A stretch of 25,590 nucleotides of DNA from Vitrella brassicaformis (lineage: Eukaryota; Sar; Vitrellaceae), in contig CDMY01000533.1 in assembly GCA_001179505.1 (NCBI GenBank), positions 31,102-56,691 of the forward strand, in the 5' to 3' direction. Of the stretch, positions 11,801 to 21,471 are shown one piece after another (the first letter of the stretch is position 1; the number at the start of each line of letters is the position of its first letter). A program made the position numbers and the translations under genes. The notes under the pieces are model-generated. The model was not told the DNA's origin. It worked only from the letters and a program-made list of their open reading frames with translations, and ran no database searches.

Positions 11801-14800
11801 AGGGGATGGTGCGTGGAGGTGTGGTGGCGGCTAACGTGCCCTTTCTGCGGCCGTCGACCACATTCAGGGTGCAGCTGCACCCGCCAGACCGATGTCTGCA
11901 AGACGTGGTCAGCCACTCATTCGTCGAGTGGAGCGCGCAGGACGACTGGACATTCACCACTGGCCCCGCTGCTGCAGTCCAACCTCCCAAACTTCTCAAA
12001 AGTGAGTCTTCGCCCCCCAGACAGATCTCACCTTGATGTGTGGCTGTGGTGCATGCAGCCTTCACCGTGCCAGCTGCCGTCCTGTCCAGCAACGCGGTGC
12101 CCGCAGAGCTTTCTGACGCATCAGCCCCCGCCCATCCCGCCATCCTCGTTGCCGTTTTCGACACTCCCATCAGAGTGGCCGAGCGGGCCTTCGGCACCAT
12201 CCGGCTGCCCGACGGGTCTGCACGGGCATTCCACAGCCCGCAATGCGACTCGTTCTGCCAAGTACTCACTGTCCTCTCCCCTGCGGTGCTGTCCCCCATT
12301 GTTACGTATTTGGTGACACTGGAAGGGCGGTCCCTGCTCACAGACGATGGGAGGCCAGTACAGCAGGGCTATGAGTGGAGTGTGCAGGGCCCTGAGACGG
12401 AAAATGGGGAGGGTGGCGGTGCAGCGACGGCTGAGGTGTTTCCAGTGGCCGGCAGCTCGGATGTGTCCCTCACACCCGTTCTAAGTAGGTGGGCTACTCT
12501 CGTGAGGGGGGAAATCAGCGAACAACTTCATCCATAATTGTCGTGCTGGTGCGGCAGGAGCGTACATGGGCACATCGACGAGTTGGTACCTGACGAGCTC
12601 CCCAGACGTGTCGGTGAGTGTGTCGTCTTCTTCAGCGGCCTTTGCCCCCTATACCATCCCCCTAAACTCTCACCACGTACGCAGCACGCAGAACGCATCC
12701 ACTGTGCCTTCGTATGGGGACCAATGAGACACAATGGACGGCTGGACGGATGATCTCTCTGTCCATGTCTATCCGTCTGTCTGTCTGTCTCTTTAGGTGG
12801 GGTCCGTGGGCCCTTTCCTGCATGTGTCGCTGCCATCAGTGCTCCCCCCCTCCCAGACCATCATCGTCACCCTCCCTGCACAGGCCATCAGGACCATTGC
12901 CGACGGCACCCCGCTGCTGCAGTCTGACATCGTGTGGCGCTTCAGCACTGAGGCAGCCGATGGGGGCGGCACAGCATGGGATGGTGTCATCGACAGGGTG
13001 CCCCTACATCGCGCCAGAGACGTGGCGACCGACACACACATGGTTGGATCATTCGGATGCGCAAGTGTATGTGACCATCCGGTATTGTCCAAGGGTCTGT
13101 CTCTGTCGACTTGACTGATTGCAGCGGTTGGTGTTTGACCGGGCGGTCTATCTGGAGGTGGCCCACAATTCCCCCCACATGTTGGCACTGACCCCCATCG
13201 AGAGGGATTCCCTGGTCCCCCAGAAGCAGAGAGGTTCCGTCGATGCTGCCGCCCTACCCACCATCCAAATCCCTCTCAACGACACACAGCAGGCAGGCAG
13301 CCAGCATGCCTTACCACCCCATCCCACATACCGATCTGCCCTTTTCTCAGGTCATGATATCCGGCTCAGTGTTGGTGGTGACACCTCGGCTGCCGCTATT
13401 CCACGCCACCACTTATAGCGCCACCATCAGCAGCACCGCACTGCTGGACAGCCGAGGGGCGGCGTGGGAGGGTATCGACGGCACCGCCCGTCAGTGGCGC
13501 TTCACGACAAGGAATGTCATCCGTCGGCTCAGTGATGTCACGCCTCCCACACTGCGTGTGACCTCCATACGCCCGGCTGTGAGCAAAACACACACACACA
13601 GAGACTGTGCCTTAACCTACGTCTCTCTGTCATGTGTATGTGTGTAATGTCAGCCCGGCAGCCGCCATCTGCCGCTGTCGACATCGCAATTTGTGATGCG
13701 GTTCACCGAGCCGGTGCTGCCGGGGAGTGCGGCAAAGTCGGCAGCCGTCAGCTTCAGACCAGCAGACACATCAAAGGACACCATCCACGTCTACACCGAC
13801 GACCCAATGCACGTAAGGACCTATGTGCCGACCGTTGTTGCGATGGATGATGTGTGGACGGTGGCTTGTCACGGTGGGTGGTTTGTCTGATTGCTGTCAG
13901 GTGCGGATTGACGGCAGCAGTGTGCAGGTGTTGCTTCCCCAAAGGCTGGAGCCCTCCACTGTCTACACGGCCTACTTCAGCAAGACAGCCTTCACCGACC
14001 TCGCCGGCAACCAGGCGCAATACGGTCAGCCACTCTCTCTCTCTGTGTGCGTGTGTGACCGCATCCCTGCCCTCACGCCCATATCGATGTCTGCAGACTC
14101 CCGTTGTGTGGTGGAGGTGACCGACACCGACATAACGGCCGTCGCCCTCAAGACCCTCCCCAACTCCAGCCCCACCCACTGCCGCGCACAGTGCTACCTC
14201 ACACCCGCATGTGGTGGCTTCATTCTCATCCAGGGGGACCCACTGAACAAATGTTCCCTCAAGGCCGGCCCCGTCATCGACACACACATCAAACCGGGGA
14301 CAGCCACGTACTACGGGGGCTACATGAGGCAGTGCTGGGAGGTACATGGCTTCCCGGAGCCCACTACGGCCGCTCCTGGGGATGAGGAGCGCAGGCGGCT
14401 GCAGGCCATCGATGAGACAGGTATGGTATATTGGTGTGTGGGGGTGTGGGGGATGAGAAGGCGATCGAGACGGTGATGTGTTGGTTGTGTGCTCGTCAGT
14501 GCCCCACCATGGGTCGTTCTGGCGCTTTGAAACCAAGCCGCTCGCCGATTCCCCATCCACCGAACCCATTGGCAGCCGCACGGGGCCCTTTGCTGCGTCT
14601 GTGACATTCGGCCGTTTTGCTCTGTATGATAGGGACTTTTCTGCTGCTGAATTGCCGCCTCCCGGTAAAGTCGCCTGCCAGCCGCTTGTCTTTCTGTGTG
14701 TGGGAATGTATGGCGCTGCTGCCTCTGCATTCTGCATTCTGCATTCATGCAGCGTCGGTCGCTTCATACCGGAACGGAAGCTTCGCCGTGACGCTGGACC

Positions 14801-16211
14801 TCTGCATTGACGAAACTTGCGGCGAGACGCAGCAGCTGACCCAGCCCTTCGTGTACCCAACCGACTCCCCAGAGTTCTACGTCAAAGCAACGACTGACGT
14901 ACGTGTGTAGGGGTCGACGAGACGGCCTCCTGTCGGTGTGGAAGCTCTCTGTCTCTGTTGTGTTGCAGGTGCCGGGTGTGTACCCAGTGTTTCGTGCGTG
15001 TTATGCGCTGCCGATTCCCCCCTCCTCACCGCTAGAAGAGCTCCTCGAGCGGCGCATCACGCTGCTGCAACTGGCGTGCGGCATCCCCGCCGACCCTCAG
15101 TCGAGTCCCTTCGGCTTCGTCCAGGAGTCCTTCATCGGCCAAGCGTACGCCAGCTTCTTCACCATCGACATCAGTGAGGTGTCGCCCTCATCGCAGCAGC
15201 TGCTCTATCTAGCGTGCGATGTCGACCTCTGTCTCGATCCAAGGTGCCTGGACGACCCTGTCGATACCTGCCCCACTGGACAAAGGTACGTACGATGGGC
15301 AATGCACCCATTGGAAGTTTGATATATCGATGGACGTGTGTTGGTTGTGTAGGCGTCTGCAGGCGTCCGGCGGCGCGAGCGCCTCGGTGCTCACTTCCAA
15401 GGGTCTGCAGATGGGGCCCATTCTGCAGCAGGGCCAGCAGGCCCGGAAGGTCTACCCCGACGGGACCATCTATGACAATATCAACGACCAGGTCATCGTC
15501 AAGGGCAGCTCATGGCGAGACGACACCGACGAGACACGGGCGAACCATCTCCTTCTCTATGTTGGCGTGAGCCTGGGGGCTGCTGCGGTCTTGCTCTTGA
15601 TTGCCAGCATTGTTTACTTCAAGCGGCGTCGGAAAAGGGGGGCAGCACCGCTATTCGCGGCGAGCAAAGATGTGTCTTCTCGTGACGGCCAATTTGACAT
15701 CGATATACCCTCGTCGGCCACCAAGCCGGCCGACCTATCGCCCTCGCGGCCCGCAGCGAGGATAGTGGGACAGTCTACACGTTTCTCTGACCATGGCTTA
15801 GATAACGAGGCAGAGGACAGCAGCCCCGCGTCTGGATCTTCGCATGTCCCTGATGACGCCCCAGTTGAGGAGAGGAGGGGCTCTCATCTGTCAGCACTGA
15901 GCCACCTGCGGATTCTTGTGGGTGCGTCTCAGCGACACATGTCTCTCGGTGACAATCGCGACGATGGCGATGACGATGACGAGTCAACGCCCCTCGGGTC
16001 AAGTGACGGTAGAGAGGCGCTGCCTGCTGGTCTGAAGCGCAGGTCGTTGTCGAAGCATGGCGACGAAGAGAGTAGCCCTTACGCGTCTTCAGAGAAAGAA
16101 GATGTACATGTGGGCGAGGAGACGAGACATCAAGGCGTTGACCAGGGGTTTCGGTCGAGCATCGTGAGTGCGACAGGTGTGCCGGCTGTCAATCTGGATG
16201 ACTTCAGCTAG
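596..16211 (+). CDS. Giant TRAP-like type I membrane adhesin (vWA, TSP1, Ig-like, ZP), 43 exons
   Basis: A predicted secreted, single-pass surface protein of 4,142 residues, likely an adhesin. Exons: 596-1025, 1110-1291, 1359-1709, 1778-1840, 1894-2011, 2110-2183, 2268-2505, 2562-2803, 2969-3050, 3120-3320, 3394-3609, 3667-3765, 3821-4068, 4149-4233, 4335-4505, 4584-4675, 4748-4865, 4926-5015, 5090-5410, 5466-5919, 6019-6158, 6210-6756, 6819-6952, 7040-7506, 7568-7864, 7923-8206, 8272-8985, 9055-10825, 10892-11356, 11429-11746, 11803-12001, 12059-12484, 12558-12613, 12797-13042, 13125-13292, 13351-13578, 13654-13812, 13901-14024, 14097-14420, 14500-14664, 14753-14898, 14969-15285, 15353-16211. 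All phases agree and the total divides by three. The start at 596 is chosen because a signal peptide follows at once; the in-frame ATG at 524 would bury it. Uncertain junctions: 1291/1359, 6158/6210, 11746/11803, 13292/13351. The vWA plus TSP1 head is typical of TRAP; the rest is not. Confidence 0.82.
1110..2011 (+). other. von Willebrand factor A domain with intact MIDAS (exons 2-5)
   Basis: Residues about 146-380. The metal-ion-dependent adhesion site is complete: D155-R-S157-L-S159 (DxSxS), T235 in E-Y-G-T-D-L, and D274-G in V-I-I-T-D-G. The stretch K-E-E-A-L-T-A-I just before the Thr resembles the same position in apicomplexan TRAP. In that family the domain binds ligands outside the cell and Mg2+ sits in the MIDAS. 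Exon 3 adds an insert rich in basic and Trp residues after the D-G, longer than in a minimal vWA domain. Confidence 0.85.
2110..3320 (+). other. TSP1 repeat 1 plus associated Cys module, copy 1 (exons 6-10)
   Basis: The TSP1 part starts E-W-T-E-W-I-C-N-V-E-C-G and continues with R-T-R-I-E-R, the layered Trp/Arg/Cys pattern of the fold. W-T-E-W is a C-mannosylation-type motif in this family. Its end is marked by C-I-N-P-K-M-P-V-C-P-D-G. A second module of about 225 residues follows (exons 7-10), which I do not recognise. It includes Y-C-P-M-L-N-V-T-Y and S-A-T-F-T-L-T-D and closes with a Pro-rich linker. Introns at both ends are phase 1. Confidence 0.75.
2847..2890. repeat. (CA)n(TA)n microsatellite in intron 8
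   Basis: A pure CA run (2847-2870) passes directly into a TA run (2871-2890) inside the 165-nt intron 2804-2968, one of the longest in the gene. It is probably polymorphic in length. It creates spurious long reading frames on both strands. Confidence 0.97.
3394..4505 (+). other. TSP1 repeat 2 plus associated Cys module, copy 2 (exons 11-15)
   Basis: TSP1 starts S-E-W-S-D-W-E-C-N-A-E-C-G and continues R-T-R-R-E-R, closely matching repeat 1. The following module parallels copy 1 exon by exon: exon 12 with the 3' part of exon 7, 13 with 8, 14 with 9, and 15 with 10. Intron phases are equal (0 between 13/14 and 8/9; 1 between 14/15 and 9/10). Matching landmarks are Q-Y-C-H-H-M-S-V-T-F for Y-C-P-M-L-N-V-T-Y and Q-A-T-L-T-L-Q-D for S-A-T-F-T-L-T-D. 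The TSP1 part lacks the internal intron of repeats 1 and 3. Confidence 0.75.
4584..5410 (+). other. TSP1 repeat 3 (divergent) and following module (exons 16-19)
   Basis: The repeat begins S-E-W-T-E-A-I-C-T-A-A-C-G and then K-S-R-R-Q-L. The second Trp of the W-x-x-W motif is replaced, so this is the most eroded TSP1 copy. The internal phase-0 intron (4676-4747) falls at the same place as in repeat 1, and both next exons begin GTGAGC. Exon 19 (residues about 1034-1140) is a separate module with phase-1 introns on both sides, Asp/Gly-rich and with two Cys. I do not recognise it. Confidence 0.65.
5466..6158 (+). other. Extracellular module with F-T-N-N-G-W motif (exons 20-21)
   Basis: Residues about 1141-1338. 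The order is F-S-F-V-T-F-V-S-I, then Q-V-V-F-T-N-N-G-W, then G-G-F-R-E-S-E-D-R-F-T-W-T-A-P, then V-T-P-G-E-V-I. I associate this pattern (hydrophobic strands, F-T-D/N-N-G-W, G-x-F-R, W-T-A-P) with a module seen in bacterial, often cyanobacterial, surface or secreted proteins. I cannot name a curated family. It suggests a module shared with, or acquired from, bacteria. Confidence 0.45.
6210..6952 (+). other. Pro-rich linker and Cys-containing module (exons 22-23)
   Basis: A short segment with S-A-C-E-N-M is followed by a linker rich in Pro, Thr and Asn-Thr glycosylation-type sites (about residues 1380-1415), then a region of about 150 residues with several Cys (L-N-C-D-G, L-C-I-P, Q-T-C-R, Y-S-C-L-W, N-P-C-N-G, V-E-C-L-Y). 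No family was recognised. The linker probably acts as an extended spacer. Confidence 0.6.
7040..7752 (+). other. LamG / concanavalin-like jelly-roll domain (exons 24-25)
   Basis: Residues about 1566-1780. An opening F-T-F-D-Q-G-L-A-R-N-L-V is followed by F-T-V-V-M-S-V-R-V-D, then T-E-G-L-R-V-Y-V-G-S-S, and finally S-C-D-V-T-V-E-S-L-Y-R-G. This strand order, with a closing V-x-S-L-Y-R segment, is that of LamG/ConA-like domains, which bind glycans or proteins outside cells. The 5' boundary is a phase-1 intron. Identified from pattern only. Confidence 0.55.
7753..14024 (+). other. Tandem array of about 14 SbsA-type Ig-like (Big_5) domains
   Basis: Residues about 1783-3539. Each unit of 100-130 residues starts with P-P-x-L...S-P-x-x-G-(A/S)-x-D-V, continues with a strand ending F-(D/S/T)-x-P/A-V, then a L-x-P-x-T-x-Y-x-V-x-(I/L)-P segment, D-x-(A/S)-G-N and a closing W-x-F-(S/T)-T. 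That is the pattern of bacterial S-layer/SbsA Ig-like domains. Unit starts are recognisable around 7753, 8272, 8700, 9090, 9475, 9820, 10215, 10570, 11030, 11520, 12065, 12425, 12985 and 13540. The array probably forms a long stalk. Some units (the 4th, 10th, 12th) are degenerate. Confidence 0.75.
13293..13350 (+). other. Probable GC-AG intron (intron 35 of the adhesin)
   Basis: The reading frame must switch here, and no GT donor gives a domain-consistent join. Splicing CAG|GC...CAG joins I-P-L-N-D-T-Q-Q to V-M-I-S-G-S-V-L, matching the same strand pair in neighbouring Ig units. A weak GT donor (gtcgat, near 13238) is the alternative and would delete part of the domain. Confidence 0.6.
14097..14420 (+). 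other. PAN/apple domain in a single symmetric exon (exon 39)
   Basis: Residues about 3540-3647. Cys pattern: S-R-C-V, then H-C-R-A-Q-C-Y, A-C-G-G-F-I-L, L-N-K-C-S-L-K and R-Q-C-W-E. The C-x-x-x-C helix followed by C-G-G-F and K-C-x-L-K is a good apple fold signature. The exon has phase-1 introns on both sides, the classic form of a shuffled extracellular module. Apple domains bind protein or carbohydrate. A short R-R-R-L stretch at its end could be a protease site. Confidence 0.65.
14500..15435 (+). other. Zona pellucida (ZP-C)-like module (exons 40-43 start)
   Basis: Residues about 3660-3885. In order: F-A-L-Y-D-R-D-F, then G-S-F-A-V-T-L-D-L-C, F-R-A-C-Y-A-L-P (compare C-W-A-T-P in ZP), L-L-Q-L-A-C-G-I-P-A-D (compare L-I-x-x-G-C-P-x-D), A-S-F-F-T-I-D-I, L-L-Y-L-A-C-D-V-D-L-C (compare V-Y-L-H-C-x-V-x-L-C), and R-C...D-T-C-P. 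After the last Cys come Q-R-R-L, a weak basic cleavage site, and L-T-S-K-G-L-Q-M-G-P-I, which resembles the external hydrophobic patch of ZP proteins. It lies just before the membrane helix, the standard place for ZP modules, which polymerise into extracellular filaments. Whether a full ZP-N half exists is unclear. Confidence 0.65.
15549..16211 (+). other. Transmembrane helix and acidic, Ser-rich cytoplasmic tail
   Basis: The helix spans residues about 3923-3946, contains G-V-S-L-G-A-A-A and is followed by K-R-R-R-K-R, which fixes the tail inside the cell. The tail is about 195 residues, rich in Ser, Asp and Glu, with a D-D-G-D-D-D-D-E run, several R-R-x-S phosphorylation-type sites and the end N-L-D-D-F-S. 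TRAP tails couple to the glideosome and usually carry a Trp near the C-terminus. No Trp is visible here. Small residues in the helix could suit a rhomboid protease, which is inference. Confidence 0.85.
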
Positions 16212-16680
16212 CTAGTGACGTACGTACGTACGTGTAGAGTAGTGTTTGGGACGGAGTGTGTGACGCGTCATATGCGAACTGTGTCTGTCCATATATGGGA
16301 CAAACTGGCTGGTGGTTGAGGCCGTGTGACGCTTTGTAATGATTATGATCTGATTGCAACAGTCAGTTGACGTGTACACATGCGGTCTGCGGTACTGTGC
16401 ACACACACACACACGACGAGTCCACGTGAAAAGCAGCATAAACAACCACCGGATATAAAACGCAGACAGCGATTCGTGAACCTGCTGGACGACACGAGTA
16501 GATGGATGGATGGAGAGTGGATGCAATGGCCAGCTTACCTTCACTTCTCCTTTGCAATTGCTGGGAATCGACGAGAGACGGCCACACAACTGATACGTAC
16601 ACAGGATCCCCAGCCCCAGAACTATAAGCCATAACCACAATGTGTGGTCCTGCTGAGACGAGAGCTTGTAGTACAGGGAC
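16212..16680. other. Tail-to-tail intergenic region
   Basis: This is the 3' flank shared by the adhesin (+) and the kinase gene (-). A perfect (ACGT)n run lies at 16218-16233 and a short CA run near 16400. No exon is supported. The small reading frames here have no family-like composition. Confidence 0.6.
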
Positions 16681-19420
16681 TCAGCGTTCTCGGCGGCCCC
16701 ATGGCCGTACCCGCTCCCACATCTCCTGCAGCCAGCCCCAGAGCCAGGACAGCCAGGCCTTCCAGCCGGTGTGTGCGGGGCAAGTGGCTGGAGGGTCGTC
16801 GGCGAGGCTGTCCACAGGGGGCTCGATGGGTGGCTGAGGGATGGGCTGCGGGGTCGGCGCCCAGTACCCGGGGTAATAGTGCGGGTTGACCCGCCTCAGC
16901 CTGACACGATGGGCGAGAGACATCAGTAGATTCAGATTGACAAGCTGATTCCTACGCGTCGTCGACAAGGAAAACATATAGTGCGTACCATGCGTGGTTG
17001 AGAATGTCGTCGTAGGTGATGGTGGCGGTGTTCCGTGTCAGCAGCTCGTAGAAGGCGTTGGCATGGCTGCTTCGGGTCGGGCCCTAGATGACATACAAGC
17101 ACGGCAGAAAGGACACACAATATCATAGTCCGTCCATCTGTGTGTCTTGTTCCCTCGCCGCCAAGGTAACCTTCTTGGGGCTGGTTTTGACGCCATACAG
17201 CATCTCCCCTACCATATCCCTACAGAGACAACAGCATAAGACACAAGTATCTCAATTCCTCTGTATTGAATGTCTCGCTGGCTCACCCCAGCCGCTTAAT
17301 ATCAAAGGTCAGCCGCTCGCGTGCCTCCCGGGAGCGCAGCTCCTCCTCCCCCTGGCAGCACAAGACACAACAGGTGTGGCCCGGCCAAACATCGAAGCTG
17401 AGCCTTCTTAGTCATCACCTGGAACACCCTCGATAACCCAAAATCAATGAGCTTCATCGTTGGCAGCTCTCCCTCGCCCTTGCCCTCAATCAGAAAGTTC
17501 CCCAGCTTAATATCGCTGAGCGAAGCAAGAGAAAGAACAGACGCGTGGAATGGTGGCTTGCATTACTTTGTCGCCATCTCACCCGCCGTGAGACACAAAC
17601 GCTCGATGGAAGAGGTCCCTCAAGGAGATGATCACCGGAGCGATCATCTCCTTCATGGCCTCCTCCTCCAGCATCTCTGACGGCCTCCCCTTTTCGAGGT
17701 TGCGCCTCGTGTAGGCCGCCGCGTCCTCCTCATAGAGGTCCGTCTTGAGGAAGACGGCCTCCCTCACCCCCTCCCTGACCTCTGCCACCTGAAGGGAGAA
17801 AGAGACAGAGACGCAGAGGATGCTGGAGAAAGCATTGTCCAGTGACTGGCTTACCAGGTTGGCTTTGGCGATGCTCTTGCTCTCCAAAAACATGACCCTC
17901 TGCATGGCCGCCGTCTCCCTCGGCGCCAACCCCCCGGCGGCATCTCCTTCAGGACCTTCTCGGCTCCTGTGCCGGCGCTGAGCCGCTCTTGGGCCTGGTA
18001 TACCCTTGCCCCGCTGTAGGTACCCAGGCCGAAGGGCAACATTTGATGGCCGTCGAGGCGGCGGGTGGGAGGCAGGTAGCCGCCGTGGCCAACATATTTG
18101 GTATCCCCGTCCAGGAAATGCAGAGGGTAGGGGTTCCCATCAGGGAGACCCCCCCTTGCGAAGACGCGGGGGATGTCCGCCAAGCCCGGACGGAAGCGGG
18201 GGCTGCGCGGAGGGAGGGGCGCGACGTGCCTACACGAGTGCATTGCTGCTTTTGCTGCTGCTGTTGCTGCTGCTGCTGTTGCTGTTGTTGTTGCTGTTGC
18301 TGTTGCTGCTGTGCTCTGTGAGACTGCACCACAGACACACAAGAATGGGCCCGCAGTGAGAGAACCCATCCTCTCTCTGTGGGTGTATGTCTCACCCCCA
18401 GAGCTGCCCTTTCTCTTGCGTGTGGTGTCCACGGGCGCGGCTCCGTCGACAGAGCGGTTGAGTGGCGAGGCATCGACGGTCGTGTCGGTCCTCTGCCGCC
18501 CCATATTATCGTGGGGCCCAATGTAATACAAAAAGGGTCGCCTCAACACGTACCCTTCTGCAGTATGATGTGGCGCATTTTTGCATAGTTCGTAGGGTCC
18601 TGCTCCCCGTCGATGCCATACACCATGCCAACCTGCAGACAAAGGGTGGACAGGATAGGTGTTGGATAGGTGTATCCATTTGGCGTTTTGCCGTACGTGC
18701 TGGGCGTCGTTGTACAGGTCCTTTGTCACACCTTTGTCGCGCATCAACACGTAAGCACGGGGATGGCTGCCGGGGCTGCAGCCATCCGTAGCACAAGAAC
18801 ACGTGCTGCAATCGACGGATACATATTGTAGTTCCATACCTGCCGCGATGGCCAGGCCGTTCGGTTCGGCGCGCAGGCTCGTCAGGCAGTGCGTCGCCAT
18901 GAAGTCCACGCTGGACAGCTCAACCTGCGCGACCAAATCAATGCACAGAGTGTTAAGTTGGCCGTGATGTGTTTTGTCTTACCACAGTGTTGATCTGCTT
19001 CCAAATATCGAATCTCGCCACAACAAATCGCCATGCGATCTGCACAGACTGAAGCAAGGAACGGCCGTGAGGAGCACGGTGCATGCGCAGTGGTCTGTGC
19101 TCACATTGGGCAGCGCCGCACGGTCGCCTGTGAATATGACGATCTTGCCCTCCAGGTATAGCAGCATGCAGCGACCATTCCACTTGAAGCATGTCAACAA
19201 GGATATACACGAAGGAAGGAGAGTCGGCCATCACTGCTGATTGATTGGGATCGGTACTTGGTTTGGAGCTTGCTGAACTAAAACGACACACACAGATAGC
19301 AACAGGCGGTGTCAATCACCTTTCGCGTGATGGCGAGCAGTTTTCCCTTACCTTGGTGGCCAACTCGTCCTTTTCTGTGATGAGGCCCCGGTTGGCCCGC
19401 TCCGCCTGCTCACAACGACG
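16681..19420 (-). CDS. Divergent protein kinase with atypical catalytic loop and Trp-rich tail
   Basis: Probable Ser/Thr kinase or pseudokinase. Exons, 3' to 5' on the minus strand: 16681-16900, 16989-17083, 17171-17219, 17287-17351, 17419-17515, 17583-17788, 17855-18323, 18554-18632, 18697-18731, 18840-18924, 18983-19039, 19105-19182, 19352-19420. Phases agree except for one frame break near 17935. Kinase signs: glycine loop G-L-G-T-Y-S-G-A-R-V-Y, candidate Lys in K-V-L-K-E-M, catalytic loop S-H-G-G-D-I-K-L-G-N, metal loop L-I-D-F-G-L-S-R, helix F-D-I-K-R-L-G and C-lobe end D-D-I-L-N-H-A-W. HRD is replaced by GGD and no APE is seen. The D-I-K-x-x-N-F-L loop recalls coccidian rhoptry kinases (weak inference). 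Exons above 18554 (coiled-coil-like first exon, then unrecognised) may be the N-terminus or another gene. The start codon was not found. Confidence 0.6.
18245..18312. repeat. CAG/CAA trinucleotide repeat inside the kinase N-terminal exon
   Basis: On the minus strand this is an interrupted CAG/CAA run of about 22 triplets. In the frame that continues into the glycine loop it encodes Ala/Thr. Only in another frame does it encode poly-Gln. CAA interruptions usually stabilise such tracts. It also produces misleading poly-Leu frames on the plus strand. Confidence 0.9.
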
Positions 19421-19625
19421 CTGCAACGAAGAACAAGAATCGGTTTTAGTCCGTCCCGCACCGAAAATCTCGCCGTCTCGAAATCTCGCCCGCATCGCAA
19501 GCTGCGTGTTGCGTGTCCTGTTGCATGTTATGGTGGTGTTTTCATGCTGGACACAGGGACTTGGCAGTTAGGCCGCTTAGGGTGCTCCTAAAACCGCTGC
19601 TGCTCGCAAGACAGGCGTTTCCAAA
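19421..19625. promoter_or_regulatory. Shared divergent promoter region, kinase (-) and ETFA (+)
   Basis: About 200 bp separate the first supported exon of the minus-strand gene from the ETFA start codon, so both genes must be driven from here or from overlapping sequence. No TATA box or other known element could be recognised. Part of the kinase first exon may also lie in this stretch. Confidence 0.4.

Positions 19626-21470
<1,845 letters not shown>

Positions 21471-21471
<1 letters not shown>

Noticed and set aside
13754-14860. 368-codon minus-strand frame
   Set aside because: It is antisense to well-supported apple and ZP exons. The composition is that of a shadow frame in GC-rich coding DNA.
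18006-18359. Plus-strand frames with long poly-Leu or poly-Ala
   Set aside because: They are created by the CTG/TTG face of the CAG repeat and run antisense to the kinase exon.
17960-19182. 26-nt introns that would repair two frame changes in the minus-strand gene
   Set aside because: The next shortest intron in the window is about 50 nt. A homopolymer base loss explains the first case better. At the second (19183-19208) the join remains uncertain.
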